A stretch of DNA of 64,000 bases. It comes from an uncultured Schlesneria sp. Its GTDB lineage: Bacteria > Planctomycetota > Planctomycetia > Planctomycetales > Planctomycetaceae. A program made the position numbers and the translations under genes. Under the pieces are notes generated by a model, which saw only the letters and a list, made by a program, of their open reading frames with translations, was not told where the DNA came from and did not search any database. The stretch lies in assembly GCA_903858935.1 (NCBI GenBank), contig CAIOKO010000032.1, positions 26,799 through 90,798 of the forward strand, read 5' to 3'. Positions 46,545-55,319 of this stretch are shown here, in pieces. Numbering within the stretch: the stretch's first letter is position 1; each line of letters begins with the position of its first letter.

Positions 46545-48134
46545 ATGACGCGACGAAACTCTACGACCGAATGCTCATCGTCACCACGAACGCTGTCAAG
46601 CGACTCGTCACCCCGCGTTTGGATTCCCAATTCTCTACGCATATCACGCGGAATTGCCGGAATGACATTCGCTCTTGGACTTCTCTATTTTCTCCTTTGC
46701 TCCCTCCCCGTTTGGCACACCGACATCTGGGGGCATCTCAGTTACGGACGATATCTATGGGAAACAAAATCGTTACCCGAGACGGAACCACTCTTGCCTC
46801 TTTCGAAAGAGGTTCCATTTATTGACGGGCCTTGGCTCAGCCAATTGATCGGGTTTGCCGTTGTCAGCAATCCGAGACTAAAAATTGCTGGCTTACAAGG
46901 GCTATTTGCAATCATGGTGACATCTTGCGGCGCGATGTTATCTTGGAGTTCTTACCGACAGACCAAAAACGGTTTTTTCGCATTCCTGACGCTGAGCGTT
47001 TTTTTGATTGTAGGTTGGGATCACTTGTTGATCTTGCGACCACAACTGGCAGGGTTGGTCTGTTTCGTTGTCGTCCTCACACGTCTGGTACGTAATCCTT
47101 GCCTTAAGTCAGATTGGATCGTAATTCCCGCTGTTTTTGCTCTTTGGGCAAACCTTCATTCATCGTTTTTTGTCGGAGTTGGACTTCTGGGATGTTTTTT
47201 CCTCGGCCGTACTTTAGATGTACTCAAACGGACCTGCAGCATTAAAGCCTGCTTACTCGACAGTCATACTCGCCGCTATTTCTGGTTAACACTTATCGCA
47301 GCAGCGGCGATGCTAATTAATCCGTATTTGTTTCGACTTTACCGAGAAGCATTATTTTTCTCGGCGAATGAGAATCTGCAAGATTTATCCGAATGGCAAC
47401 CATTGACGATCAAAGATCCAGTAGGACAAATCGTCGCAGTGGTAGCGATCATTCTGATGATATTTTATCGGCTATCTCCTCGGCGAGTTCGATCTTGGGA
47501 AGTCTTCGCCTTGTTAGGTTTGGGGTTTGCCACGCTGTGGTGTTCACGAATTGTTGTCTGGCTGGCACCGGTAGTCGCATTTATCATTTCTCAACACGCA
47601 TTCGCCGTCTGGCGCAGATGGACTGGTTCAAATTGCTTGACGGATCAATCCACTCGAAGTTCAGAATGGTCGTTGATCACAGTCGCGTTCGCTGGAATCT
47701 GCTTTTTCACCAGTCCGTTTGGGATTGCCATACTAACGGGAAAACAAGCGGCCAAGATTCAATCGGTTTCCAAGGATACACCAGTTTTTGCGGCCGAGTA
47801 TCTGGCTGAAAACCCGCCTGATGGGATGGTTTTCGCCGTACTCGAATGGGCCGATTATATACAATGGGCGGGACCTGAAGATCTGCGATTGTTTGTCAAC
47901 TCGCACGCTCACCTAATTCCGCGCGATGTCTGGGTTGCCTATATGAGGGTCATTGAGCAGAGAGACGGGTGGAAAGAGACCTTCGATTACTACCGGATCA
48001 ATACGCTCGTCTTGGACAGAGCAAATCGTGAATCCCTAATCGAAAAGCTGAAAATCGACCCCACTTGGGTCTCACCTCCGATGGAAAGGGATGGTCAGGT
48101 CATTTTCTTTCGTAAAAGAACGGACATTGAGTGA
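46545..48134 (+). CDS. Polytopic membrane protein, GT-C-like architecture
   Basis: A 529-residue protein with about ten hydrophobic spans between residues 40 and 400 and a C-terminal soluble domain of ~120 residues (DTPVFAAEYLAENPPDGMVF onward). The first loop WHTDIWGHLSYGRYLWET has acidic and His residues like the catalytic loop of GT-C glycosyltransferases and related planctomycete proteins, and LHSSFFVGVGLLGCF and INPYLFRLY are typical. Function not proven; a lipid-linked sugar transferase is the best guess. AAGAG lies before the ATG. Divergent from surE. No glycan genes are adjacent. Confidence 0.72.
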   Translation: MTRRNSTTECSSSPRTLSSDSSPRVWIPNSLRISRGIAGMTFALGLLYFLLCSLPVWHTDIWGHLSYGRYLWETKSLPETEPLLPLSKEVPFIDGPWLSQLIGFAVVSNPRLKIAGLQGLFAIMVTSCGAMLSWSSYRQTKNGFFAFLTLSVFLIVGWDHLLILRPQLAGLVCFVVVLTRLVRNPCLKSDWIVIPAVFALWANLHSSFFVGVGLLGCFFLGRTLDVLKRTCSIKACLLDSHTRRYFWLTLIAAAAMLINPYLFRLYREALFFSANENLQDLSEWQPLTIKDPVGQIVAVVAIILMIFYRLSPRRVRSWEVFALLGLGFATLWCSRIVVWLAPVVAFIISQHAFAVWRRWTGSNCLTDQSTRSSEWSLITVAFAGICFFTSPFGIAILTGKQAAKIQSVSKDTPVFAAEYLAENPPDGMVFAVLEWADYIQWAGPEDLRLFVNSHAHLIPRDVWVAYMRVIEQRDGWKETFDYYRINTLVLDRANRESLIEKLKIDPTWVSPPMERDGQVIFFRKRTDIE

Positions 48135-48210
48135 AGCTGAGCCACTGCTCCACCAGTGTCAGCAAAGCAGTGGCTAATCGTTGTTTTGAAATTGAGAGTT
48201 CTCGGCCTCG

Positions 48211-48597
48211 TCAACAAGGGGTTCGATGAAAGTGAACGTGTTTCCAACCAGCAGATGTTTTCTGCCAGATGCGGGTTTCCATCGCAGCGGCAGTCGCTGG
48301 AGCACCATGTCCATCGAGTTTCTGAACAACCCGAACGTAGGTCACGATCGCCGAATCACCAATCAATCGAATCTTTGGCGATGCAATTGAAGACTGCTTC
48401 GCAGGTTTGGTCGCCGTCGCGGGAAGATCAAAATAGAATTTGTGAAAGGGCAACCCTTCCACGAGATGTCCAAGTGCTTCCGGTTCGAAGCAGGTAATCG
48501 ACGCATCGCACATTGAGGCATATGTCCCCCAATCGCCAGTATCAATCGAATTGAGCAACTTGCGACTCAAATCCAGCAGTTCAACTTCTGCAGACAT
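48211..48597 (-). CDS. CaMKII association-domain (hub) homologue, NTF2-like
   Basis: A 128-residue NTF2-fold protein that strikingly resembles the hub domain of eukaryotic CaM-dependent kinase II: ITCFEPEALGHLVEGLPFHK (~35-54), FYFDLP, then IVTYVRVVQKLDGHG (~85) and ETRIWQKTSAGWKHVHFHRT (~106-125). In CaMKII this domain forms 12-14-subunit rings. There is no kinase domain here, so this is a stand-alone subunit that probably forms a homo-oligomer. AAGGAA upstream sets the ATG. The ligand of its central pocket is unknown. It is convergent with the GT-C-like gene. Confidence 0.88.
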   Translation of the reverse strand: MSAEVELLDLSRKLLNSIDTGDWGTYASMCDASITCFEPEALGHLVEGLPFHKFYFDLPATATKPAKQSSIASPKIRLIGDSAIVTYVRVVQKLDGHGAPATAAAMETRIWQKTSAGWKHVHFHRTPC

Positions 48598-49015
48598 CCG
48601 TCCGTTTCCTTCAAATGATTTTTAATTTTCTGCCACCGCAATCTGGCTGGCGGCTCCGGGCAACATAGTGAACCGTCTGCAGCACTGAGACAAGCTTGCT
48701 GGCAAAAAAAACGATAGGAACGCTAAAGATTCCCGACGCCGGTTTTCCTACCATAGTCGTCAGTGAACAGGCTAACGCATCATTTCACGCCGTGTATTAT
48801 GCTCTAACCGAATTTTGCGTGTGAGACGCGGGAAGTCGACCCCTCCAAGTTTTTTGGGACGATTTTCTTACCCCGTACTGTTTCATTTTCTGATCGATGG
48901 TGTCATCTTATTCGTACTCAGACGGAATGCCTTGATATACTTCCGGTGACTCGCAAGTTGACGCGAAATAAAAACGAGCCGGTGACGTGAATACGACTCG
49001 GGAGAGGGTGACGAC
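48598..49015. other. Intergenic gap, nothing supported
   Basis: About 420 bp between the CaMKII-hub homologue and the ABC unit, both reading outward. I see no repeat, RNA or ORF with support. It should carry two promoters, including that of the ABC unit. Confidence 0.5.
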
Positions 49016-50926
49016 ATGAGCGCGTGTAATAGGACGAAGCCATCGAACGAAGCTTTTTTAAAACGACGACTATTCAATCGGTTTCTGTTTGTCATTTGGT
49101 TTGGATTGAGTTGGACTGTCGTAACGCCGTTCGCATCTGCACTCGATGTGGCGGACTACAAATGGGGATTCAACGGTAAAGTCGCTCCACACCGTTTCAA
49201 TGTCCTCTCGGTGCTGCTTAACAACCCCACTCCTCAACCCTACAACGGCGAAGTTCTTTTGCGGAAATCACTGGGCGGGGCCGGAACCGTTGACGCGACG
49301 CTCGTCGAATCGGTCACATTGTCCCCGAATTCGTCGAAGTGGATTCAGTTTTATCCCTACATCACCAGTGACGGAGGGTTTAGTAGCGAAAACTGGCGAA
49401 TTTCCTACCGGGGTGGAAGCTACGACTTGCCTGTCCCTAGGATCGCCAAATATCAACGAATCGTACTTGATGATCCTAACGGAGTGATGGCCAAGGGTGG
49501 TTCGATCAAATTTCATCTCCCCGACAACCTGTTTCCGCCATTTGTGACAGCAACAGATGCTCTGCAGTTAGTCGCACTCGATCACGTCCCTCGCTGGGAA
49601 GAAGCGAGACGTCAGGCGTTTCTCGATTGGATCTACCTCGGTGGGACTGTTGTTATTCTCCAAGAGGCAAGCGGCAAATTTCCTGACTTCAATGGACCGA
49701 TGAGCGTCCTTAAAACTCCTCTCGAAGATCAGATGTACGGTGCAGGACGCGTTCTGCGAATTCCGTTAACCAGGCCGCAGTTCGGTGAGGAAGAGCTTCG
49801 GCAGGTCTGCGCAGGACTGCCAAAGAATTACCATGCCCCAAATACAGAAAAATCTGATGATATCGTCGACCATGTCGATGAGTCTCAACAAATCGCTCAG
49901 AACCAGAATTTCGGTTACGGAGACGGAACCGACCCATTCAAGTCAAATTCGTTCCTCAGCCAACTTAAGCAGATGACGAAGCCTGATCACAATTGGGTTC
50001 TTCTGCACCTGATGTTCTGGGTTTACATTGGTCTCGTGTTTCCTGGTTGTTACCTTCTCGGTAAAAAATGGTCTGATTTTCGAGTGGTCTACGCAGGTCT
50101 GCTTGGGACCGTTGCTCTATTCAGCCTGCTGTTCTCCTACGTCGGCCAGCGCGGCTACGGCGAGGCGACCGCTGTCCATACCGTCGCCGTAGCGAAACCC
50201 CTTCCGGACGGCCAGATGGACGTTGCCAGTTGGTCAAATATTTTCGTCACCGGTGGCGCAGATTATGAGATCCGCCATAATGCATCTGGCTCGCTCTATT
50301 CGACCTGCAACGAACACGAACAGGTGAAAGGCGAAATTAACAACGGAGCCGAAGCGGTATTCAAGGTCGATATCCCTCCGTTTTCCAATCGCGAACTGGC
50401 AGCACGCACAAAAATGCCGTTCGAAGGTCCAAAGCTAACAATATCGTCGCTGAAACTGCAGGATAGCCGATTGTCAGAGCTTGAGATTGCTGTCGCAGGA
50501 CTGAAACAAGCAGATGTCGAAAAGCAATATGCACTGATTGGCAACACGTTTTACATGCTCAACTGGCGAGACGACCAGCTCGTCTTGGCACATGAGGCGG
50601 GAAATGCTGTCGCCATGCTACGAGTCCAAGAGAAGCACAATCAGTATCCTTATTATCAAAACCCTTATAACCAATATGGCAATCAAGCGACAAAAGGCGA
50701 GCGATATAACCAGATGTTCGATCTGTTGCTGTCTCGCAGCCTCAGTGTCAGCCGTGTGAAAGACGCGGAACAGTTGCGAGTGCCACCAAATATGATTCGC
50801 GTCTACATCTATGCGAAAATGCCGGGCGAATTCGCTGTGCAGAACAATCGACTTGCAAATCAAGAAGGTCGGGTTTTGTACTGTATTAACCTGTCAACCT
50901 CAGATTTCAAAGCATCCAAAGAATGA
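49016..50926 (+). CDS. Large membrane-linked protein upstream of an ABC-2 exporter
   Basis: A 636-residue protein with a signal-like N-terminus (FLFVIWFGLSWTVVTPFASA, ~24-43), an extracytoplasmic N-terminal domain of beta-rich appearance with a central QAFLDWIYLGGTVVILQEASG segment (~200), and two spans near 325-365 (LMFWVYIGLVFPGCYLLG, then GLLGTVALFSLLFSYVG). A C-terminal domain with Asn/Tyr-rich repeats (YPYYQNPYNQYGNQ, ~546) follows. The glutamine-amidotransferase-like region recalls GldG-type accessory proteins, but I cannot prove homology. AGAGGG sets the ATG. Followed in the same direction by an ABC ATPase (165 bp) and permease (97 bp further). Confidence 0.7.
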   Translation: MSACNRTKPSNEAFLKRRLFNRFLFVIWFGLSWTVVTPFASALDVADYKWGFNGKVAPHRFNVLSVLLNNPTPQPYNGEVLLRKSLGGAGTVDATLVESVTLSPNSSKWIQFYPYITSDGGFSSENWRISYRGGSYDLPVPRIAKYQRIVLDDPNGVMAKGGSIKFHLPDNLFPPFVTATDALQLVALDHVPRWEEARRQAFLDWIYLGGTVVILQEASGKFPDFNGPMSVLKTPLEDQMYGAGRVLRIPLTRPQFGEEELRQVCAGLPKNYHAPNTEKSDDIVDHVDESQQIAQNQNFGYGDGTDPFKSNSFLSQLKQMTKPDHNWVLLHLMFWVYIGLVFPGCYLLGKKWSDFRVVYAGLLGTVALFSLLFSYVGQRGYGEATAVHTVAVAKPLPDGQMDVASWSNIFVTGGADYEIRHNASGSLYSTCNEHEQVKGEINNGAEAVFKVDIPPFSNRELAARTKMPFEGPKLTISSLKLQDSRLSELEIAVAGLKQADVEKQYALIGNTFYMLNWRDDQLVLAHEAGNAVAMLRVQEKHNQYPYYQNPYNQYGNQATKGERYNQMFDLLLSRSLSVSRVKDAEQLRVPPNMIRVYIYAKMPGEFAVQNNRLANQEGRVLYCINLSTSDFKASKE

Positions 50927-51090
50927 CGTTTTTCATCCCTTGCGACGTTTCTACGGAGTGGGAGTCAGGAAACGCAACTTTAAAATCTCAGTCAAAAACT
51001 TCACGAAGTCCGTTGGTAACCATCTGATCGTTCGGCCTCATTCGACTCCACAATTTATCAACATCATCCTCCAGTGCCGAAAGCCCAAAC

Positions 51091-52059
51091 ATGAGCAGTT
51101 CGACAAACGGCAATTCCCAGCGACCCGTCATCGAAGTCGACGACGTCGTACATTCCTTCAAGGGACGACGAGCGCTCGATCATGTCAACTTCAAAGTGAT
51201 GCCCCAGTCACTTCACGGTTTTGTCGGCCCGAACGGAGCCGGCAAAACAACCTCGCTCAAGATCATTTGCACTCTGCTCCGACCTCAATTCGGTATTGTT
51301 AAAGTTTTTGGGCATGATGTCGTTGACGAGCAGAAGATGGTACGTCGCAAGATTGGATTCATGCCTGACCACTTCAGTACCTACCGCCAGATGACGGTCT
51401 ATGAATATCTTGACTTCTTCGCTGCTGCTTACGGCCTGCCGTTTGCGCAAAGAACTCGCGTGATCGACGAAGTTCTGGCCTTGACCGACATGGAAGGCCG
51501 AAAAAACGACCTTATCAGCGGTTTATCGCGAGGAATGCAGCAGCGCACCAGCCTGGCTCGAGTACTTGTGAATGACCCGGATCTGCTGCTGCTTGATGAA
51601 CCAGCGTCAGGTCTTGATCCACGCGCTCGAATTGAATTGATGGAGATCCTGAAGGCGCTTCGTTCCATGGGTAAAACGATTTTTATCAGTTCACACATCC
51701 TTCCCGAATTGGCCGAACTTTGTGACGCAGTAACAATCATCGACAAGGGAAAAGTCATGTACAGCGGTTCGATGAGCGGCCTGCAAGCCTCAACCAACGA
51801 ACATCCGACCTGGCGAGTGACCCTCGGTTCAGAAGTGGACGGGATCGTTGATCGGATGAAAGGCTTGCCGGGAGTTGTCGACGCGGATCAAGTCGAGGGA
51901 CGACCCGATTACCGAGTCTCATATGACTGGACAGTGACTGACACGAACAGTTTGCTAAGGGGATTACTCGATCTCGGCGTTCCGATTGTGGGATTTACCG
52001 AAGACAAGCGGCATTTGAATGACGCATTCATGGACCTGACCACCAAAGGGGTGAAATAA
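51091..52059 (+). CDS. ABC transporter ATP-binding protein
   Basis: A 322-residue ABC-2 type ATPase. Walker A GPNGAGKTTSLK (~46), Q-loop and FMPDHFSTYRQMTVYEYL (~91), ABC signature SGLSRGMQQR (~143) and Walker B LLLLDEPASGLDPRARI (~165) with the downstream switch His (FISSHI) are all present. A C-terminal ~85-residue tail resembles that of drug/polysaccharide export ATPases. It powers the permease encoded immediately downstream. Export cargo unknown. Confidence 0.92.
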   Translation: MSSSTNGNSQRPVIEVDDVVHSFKGRRALDHVNFKVMPQSLHGFVGPNGAGKTTSLKIICTLLRPQFGIVKVFGHDVVDEQKMVRRKIGFMPDHFSTYRQMTVYEYLDFFAAAYGLPFAQRTRVIDEVLALTDMEGRKNDLISGLSRGMQQRTSLARVLVNDPDLLLLDEPASGLDPRARIELMEILKALRSMGKTIFISSHILPELAELCDAVTIIDKGKVMYSGSMSGLQASTNEHPTWRVTLGSEVDGIVDRMKGLPGVVDADQVEGRPDYRVSYDWTVTDTNSLLRGLLDLGVPIVGFTEDKRHLNDAFMDLTTKGVK

Positions 52060-52156
52060 CTTACGCTGAGTGACCGCTCGTCGGTTACGGGTTGAGCTGC
52101 CCATGTTGAATTGTTGTCTCGCCGATATTGACCTTCTCATTTTCTCGAGTTAGTCC

Positions 52157-53734
52157 ATGTATTACGGTTTAGTCGCACTACTGACCCGAGCATTGAGGAT
52201 GGATGCCCGTCAGTTGCGGAATCATCTGTTCCGATTGGCGTTCGTCGGATTCATCTATCTTTCCATGCTGATGGCGACAATCCAAAGTGCCTTCCTCGGA
52301 GCACCAGGATTACTGTTCTTTTCGCAGATCGCCTGGTTAAATGTCCTGTTCATCACCTGCGCCGGGATTGGCTATTTCTCCTCTGCAATCACCGAAGAGA
52401 AAGAAGAAGAAACAATTGGCCTGCTTCAGATGGCGGGACTGAACCATATCGGTATTCTGCTGGGAAAATCGACAAGTCGACTGATTCAAGTCATGCTATT
52501 GCTGGTCGTACAATTCCCATTCATGTTACTCGCGGTCACCTTAGGCGGGGTGACCCGTCACCAGATTTTTGCGGCCTATATCGATGTTCTGGCCTTCACG
52601 GTGTTGCTGGCAAACATCGCGCTGGTCTGTTCTGTGGTCTTTCAACGCGGTGGCAATGCGGCGGCTGTCACGACGCTGTTGATGATTCTCTACGCGGTCC
52701 TCCCTCCAATTGCCGGACTGGAATTGAAAGATCTTGTGGCGACGGGATGGACGAAATCCGTCTGGTGGCAGTCGCTCATTTTGACATCGCTTGAATGGAT
52801 CGAAAAGTCGTGCGTTTACTATCAGCTTCATGAAGTGATGCAGACGGGGTTCAACCAACCAATCCTCACGAAACAAGTCATTTCCAATATCGTCGTCGGA
52901 ATCGCCTGTTTTGGTCTGGCATGGTTGCTATTTGGACCGAGCATAAACAACGCTGCTCCGGGTGGCGCCACGCGAGGTGTCGTGTTGAAATCGACAAGTC
53001 GCATACAATTTCTCAGCCCAGGTCGCTGTTGGAGTAATCCATTTATCTGGAAAGATTTTCAGTTCATTGGCGGCGGTTATTCACTTTTTGTTGGCAAGCT
53101 GTTGGCCTATGTCATGTTGTTCGCATTGATCTGTGCTGTTTCCGTCTACAACCGCAATTGGCTTGGAATCAGCTTGAACGACGTCGGTGGAATCTATTTC
53201 GGCTGTATGTTGGCCATTTTGATAATTGAGGCCTGTGTTTCGGCTTCTCGCGTTTTCCACGATGAAATTCGTTTGCAGACAATGTCGTCACTATTAATGC
53301 TTCCTCGGTCAATTCCCTATATCGGCTATTCGAAAGCGATTGGCTGTTTAATGGGGCTGGCGCCTGCAGCAATCTGCCTGGTCGGTTCGTCATTTTTATT
53401 GCCAGACTTTCGATTTGCAAACTTTGCCAAGCTATTAATCGAGCCCCATTTTTGGGCGTCAGTGATGGGAATCATGATCTTTCTACATCTGGTCGCACTG
53501 CTCAGTCTGTTTGTTAAATGGGGCGCATTACCCATGGCCTTCTTTATGATGGGGCCGATCTCGACATGTTGCCCCGTCTGGCAATTGATGTTTCTTGCCG
53601 TTGGCCCAAATGGCCTTCAAGATTTATGGGGGAAGCTTCCCGCCACGATTACAGTCTGGATACTGACAGGACTGGTCTGTTTTGTGTTTCAGATGATGAT
53701 CGCCGCACGACTGCAGGAACTGGGAACGAAGTAA
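52157..53734 (+). CDS. ABC-2 type permease
   Basis: A 525-residue permease with about 12 membrane spans in two sets of six. The first half has the EEKEEETIGLLQMAGL motif (~78-95) typical of ABC-2 permeases just after span 2; the second half repeats a weaker form (EACVSASRVFHDEI). Pairs with the ATPase gene upstream (97 bp) and the large membrane protein before it. The three genes probably form an export or surface-organelle unit. Cargo unknown. Confidence 0.88.
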   Translation: MYYGLVALLTRALRMDARQLRNHLFRLAFVGFIYLSMLMATIQSAFLGAPGLLFFSQIAWLNVLFITCAGIGYFSSAITEEKEEETIGLLQMAGLNHIGILLGKSTSRLIQVMLLLVVQFPFMLLAVTLGGVTRHQIFAAYIDVLAFTVLLANIALVCSVVFQRGGNAAAVTTLLMILYAVLPPIAGLELKDLVATGWTKSVWWQSLILTSLEWIEKSCVYYQLHEVMQTGFNQPILTKQVISNIVVGIACFGLAWLLFGPSINNAAPGGATRGVVLKSTSRIQFLSPGRCWSNPFIWKDFQFIGGGYSLFVGKLLAYVMLFALICAVSVYNRNWLGISLNDVGGIYFGCMLAILIIEACVSASRVFHDEIRLQTMSSLLMLPRSIPYIGYSKAIGCLMGLAPAAICLVGSSFLLPDFRFANFAKLLIEPHFWASVMGIMIFLHLVALLSLFVKWGALPMAFFMMGPISTCCPVWQLMFLAVGPNGLQDLWGKLPATITVWILTGLVCFVFQMMIAARLQELGTK

Positions 53735-53883
53735 GCACGTCAGTTCAGAAAAATCAGGAGCTGGCACACGCCAAAAATGCCGATATGATGTACTAGTCTG
53801 CACCAAACGTTTCCTGCCATGTCGTACATGTCCTCTGGGCCCCATAAGTCCCAGTCGGGACGCGACCCTGCCGAGGTTGACCG

Positions 53884-55314
53884 ATGTCCGCAATTCAACT
53901 CCCGCATTGTCAGTTTTTGACGTCACGACGAGATTTCTTGTGTCGAGCCGGGGGTGGATTCGGTGCGATCGCACTCGCCGGACTGATGGCTGACGAGCGG
54001 CGACGATTTGCCGACGCAGCCGAAGTATCGGTACTGAAACCCCATCTCCCCGGAAAGGCCCGAAATGTCATCTTCCTGTTCATGGACGGCGGACCAAGCC
54101 ATCTAGATACATTCGACCCCAAACCACTGGTCAACGAGTACGCAGGAAAGCCGCTCCCTTCATCAATTAAACGCGTCATCACACCGATGGGTGTTACCGA
54201 AAACGGCTTGCTTGCCTCCAAAAGGACCTGGAAGAACTATGGCCAAAGCGGGATTCCTGTTTCTGACTGGTATCCTCTCGTCGGCGAATGTGCCGACGAC
54301 CTTTGTGTGATACGGTCGTGTAAATCAGATGCCCTGAACCACGTTGGGGGTGTTACTCAAATGAACACCGGCAGCATCCTTGCCGGCCGCCCGAGTCTCG
54401 GCGCGTGGGTCAATTACGGACTCGGTAATGAGAACAATAATTTGCCGGGTTTCGTTGTCTTGCTGGACAGCGATCGCGAACCACCGGGTGGTAACAGGGT
54501 CTGGGGTTCCGGGTTTATGCCATCGGGACATCAAGGAACGAAGTTCCTGACCGGTAAGCACCCTATTCTTCACCTCAATCCACCGCCGGAAATCAGTGAT
54601 GAACGGCAGCGCCATAAATTGGCCTATATCAACCAACTCAATCGCGATCATCTTGCCAGCCGACGTGGTGACAGCGAACTGGAAGCCCGGATCGCTTCCT
54701 ATGAGCTGGCGTTTCAAATGCAGGCCCACGCACCTGAAGCGGTCGATCTGTCACAGGAAACCCAAGAGACTCAGGCAGCCTATGGCCTGAACGAAAAGCG
54801 AACTCAGGCATTCGGCCAGAACTGTTTGCTCGCACGTCGCCTGGTCGAACGAGGCGTTCGGTTTATCGAACTCTATTCCGGTTCCGGCAGCAAATGGGAC
54901 GCGCATGCGAAGATTGAACAGAATCATACCGAACACTGCGGGGCCACCGATCGACCAATTGCAGCACTCTTAAAAGACCTCAAACAACGCGGCCTGCTCG
55001 ACGAAACGCTCGTTGTCTGGGGTGGAGAATTCGGTCGCACTCCGATGAGCGAAAAAGGTGACGGACGCGACCACAACCCTTACGGATTCACGATGTGGCT
55101 CGCAGGGGGCGGTGTCAAAGGTGGTCAGATCATTGGATCAACTGACGAATTTGGTATGCACGCTGTCAATCGTCCCGTACATGTACACAGTCTGCACGCG
55201 ACAATCCTGGCCGCACTCGGCCTCGACCACTACGAATTGACTTATAAGCTACAAGGCCGACCGGAACGAGCGACGGTCAACGAAGGGGAAGTGATCGACG
55301 AAGTATTCGCCTGA
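53884..55314 (+). CDS. DUF1501 family protein with twin-arginine signal
   Basis: A 476-residue member of the DUF1501 family, the long form common in planctomycetes. The signal (TSRRDFLCRAGGGFGAIALA, ~14-33) is twin-arginine. FLFMDGGPSHLDTFDPKP (~65) carries an Asp/Ser metal-site pattern like sulfatases; TQMNTGSILAGRPSLGAWV (~160), WGGEFGRTPMSEKGDGRDHN (~378) and the C-terminal HATILAALGLDH are family landmarks. DUF1501 is normally next to a DUF1549/DUF1553 cytochrome gene; none is adjacent. It ends 5 bp from comM, which converges. Confidence 0.93.
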   Translation: MSAIQLPHCQFLTSRRDFLCRAGGGFGAIALAGLMADERRRFADAAEVSVLKPHLPGKARNVIFLFMDGGPSHLDTFDPKPLVNEYAGKPLPSSIKRVITPMGVTENGLLASKRTWKNYGQSGIPVSDWYPLVGECADDLCVIRSCKSDALNHVGGVTQMNTGSILAGRPSLGAWVNYGLGNENNNLPGFVVLLDSDREPPGGNRVWGSGFMPSGHQGTKFLTGKHPILHLNPPPEISDERQRHKLAYINQLNRDHLASRRGDSELEARIASYELAFQMQAHAPEAVDLSQETQETQAAYGLNEKRTQAFGQNCLLARRLVERGVRFIELYSGSGSKWDAHAKIEQNHTEHCGATDRPIAALLKDLKQRGLLDETLVVWGGEFGRTPMSEKGDGRDHNPYGFTMWLAGGGVKGGQIIGSTDEFGMHAVNRPVHVHSLHATILAALGLDHYELTYKLQGRPERATVNEGEVIDEVFA

Positions 55315-55319
55315 TCGAT

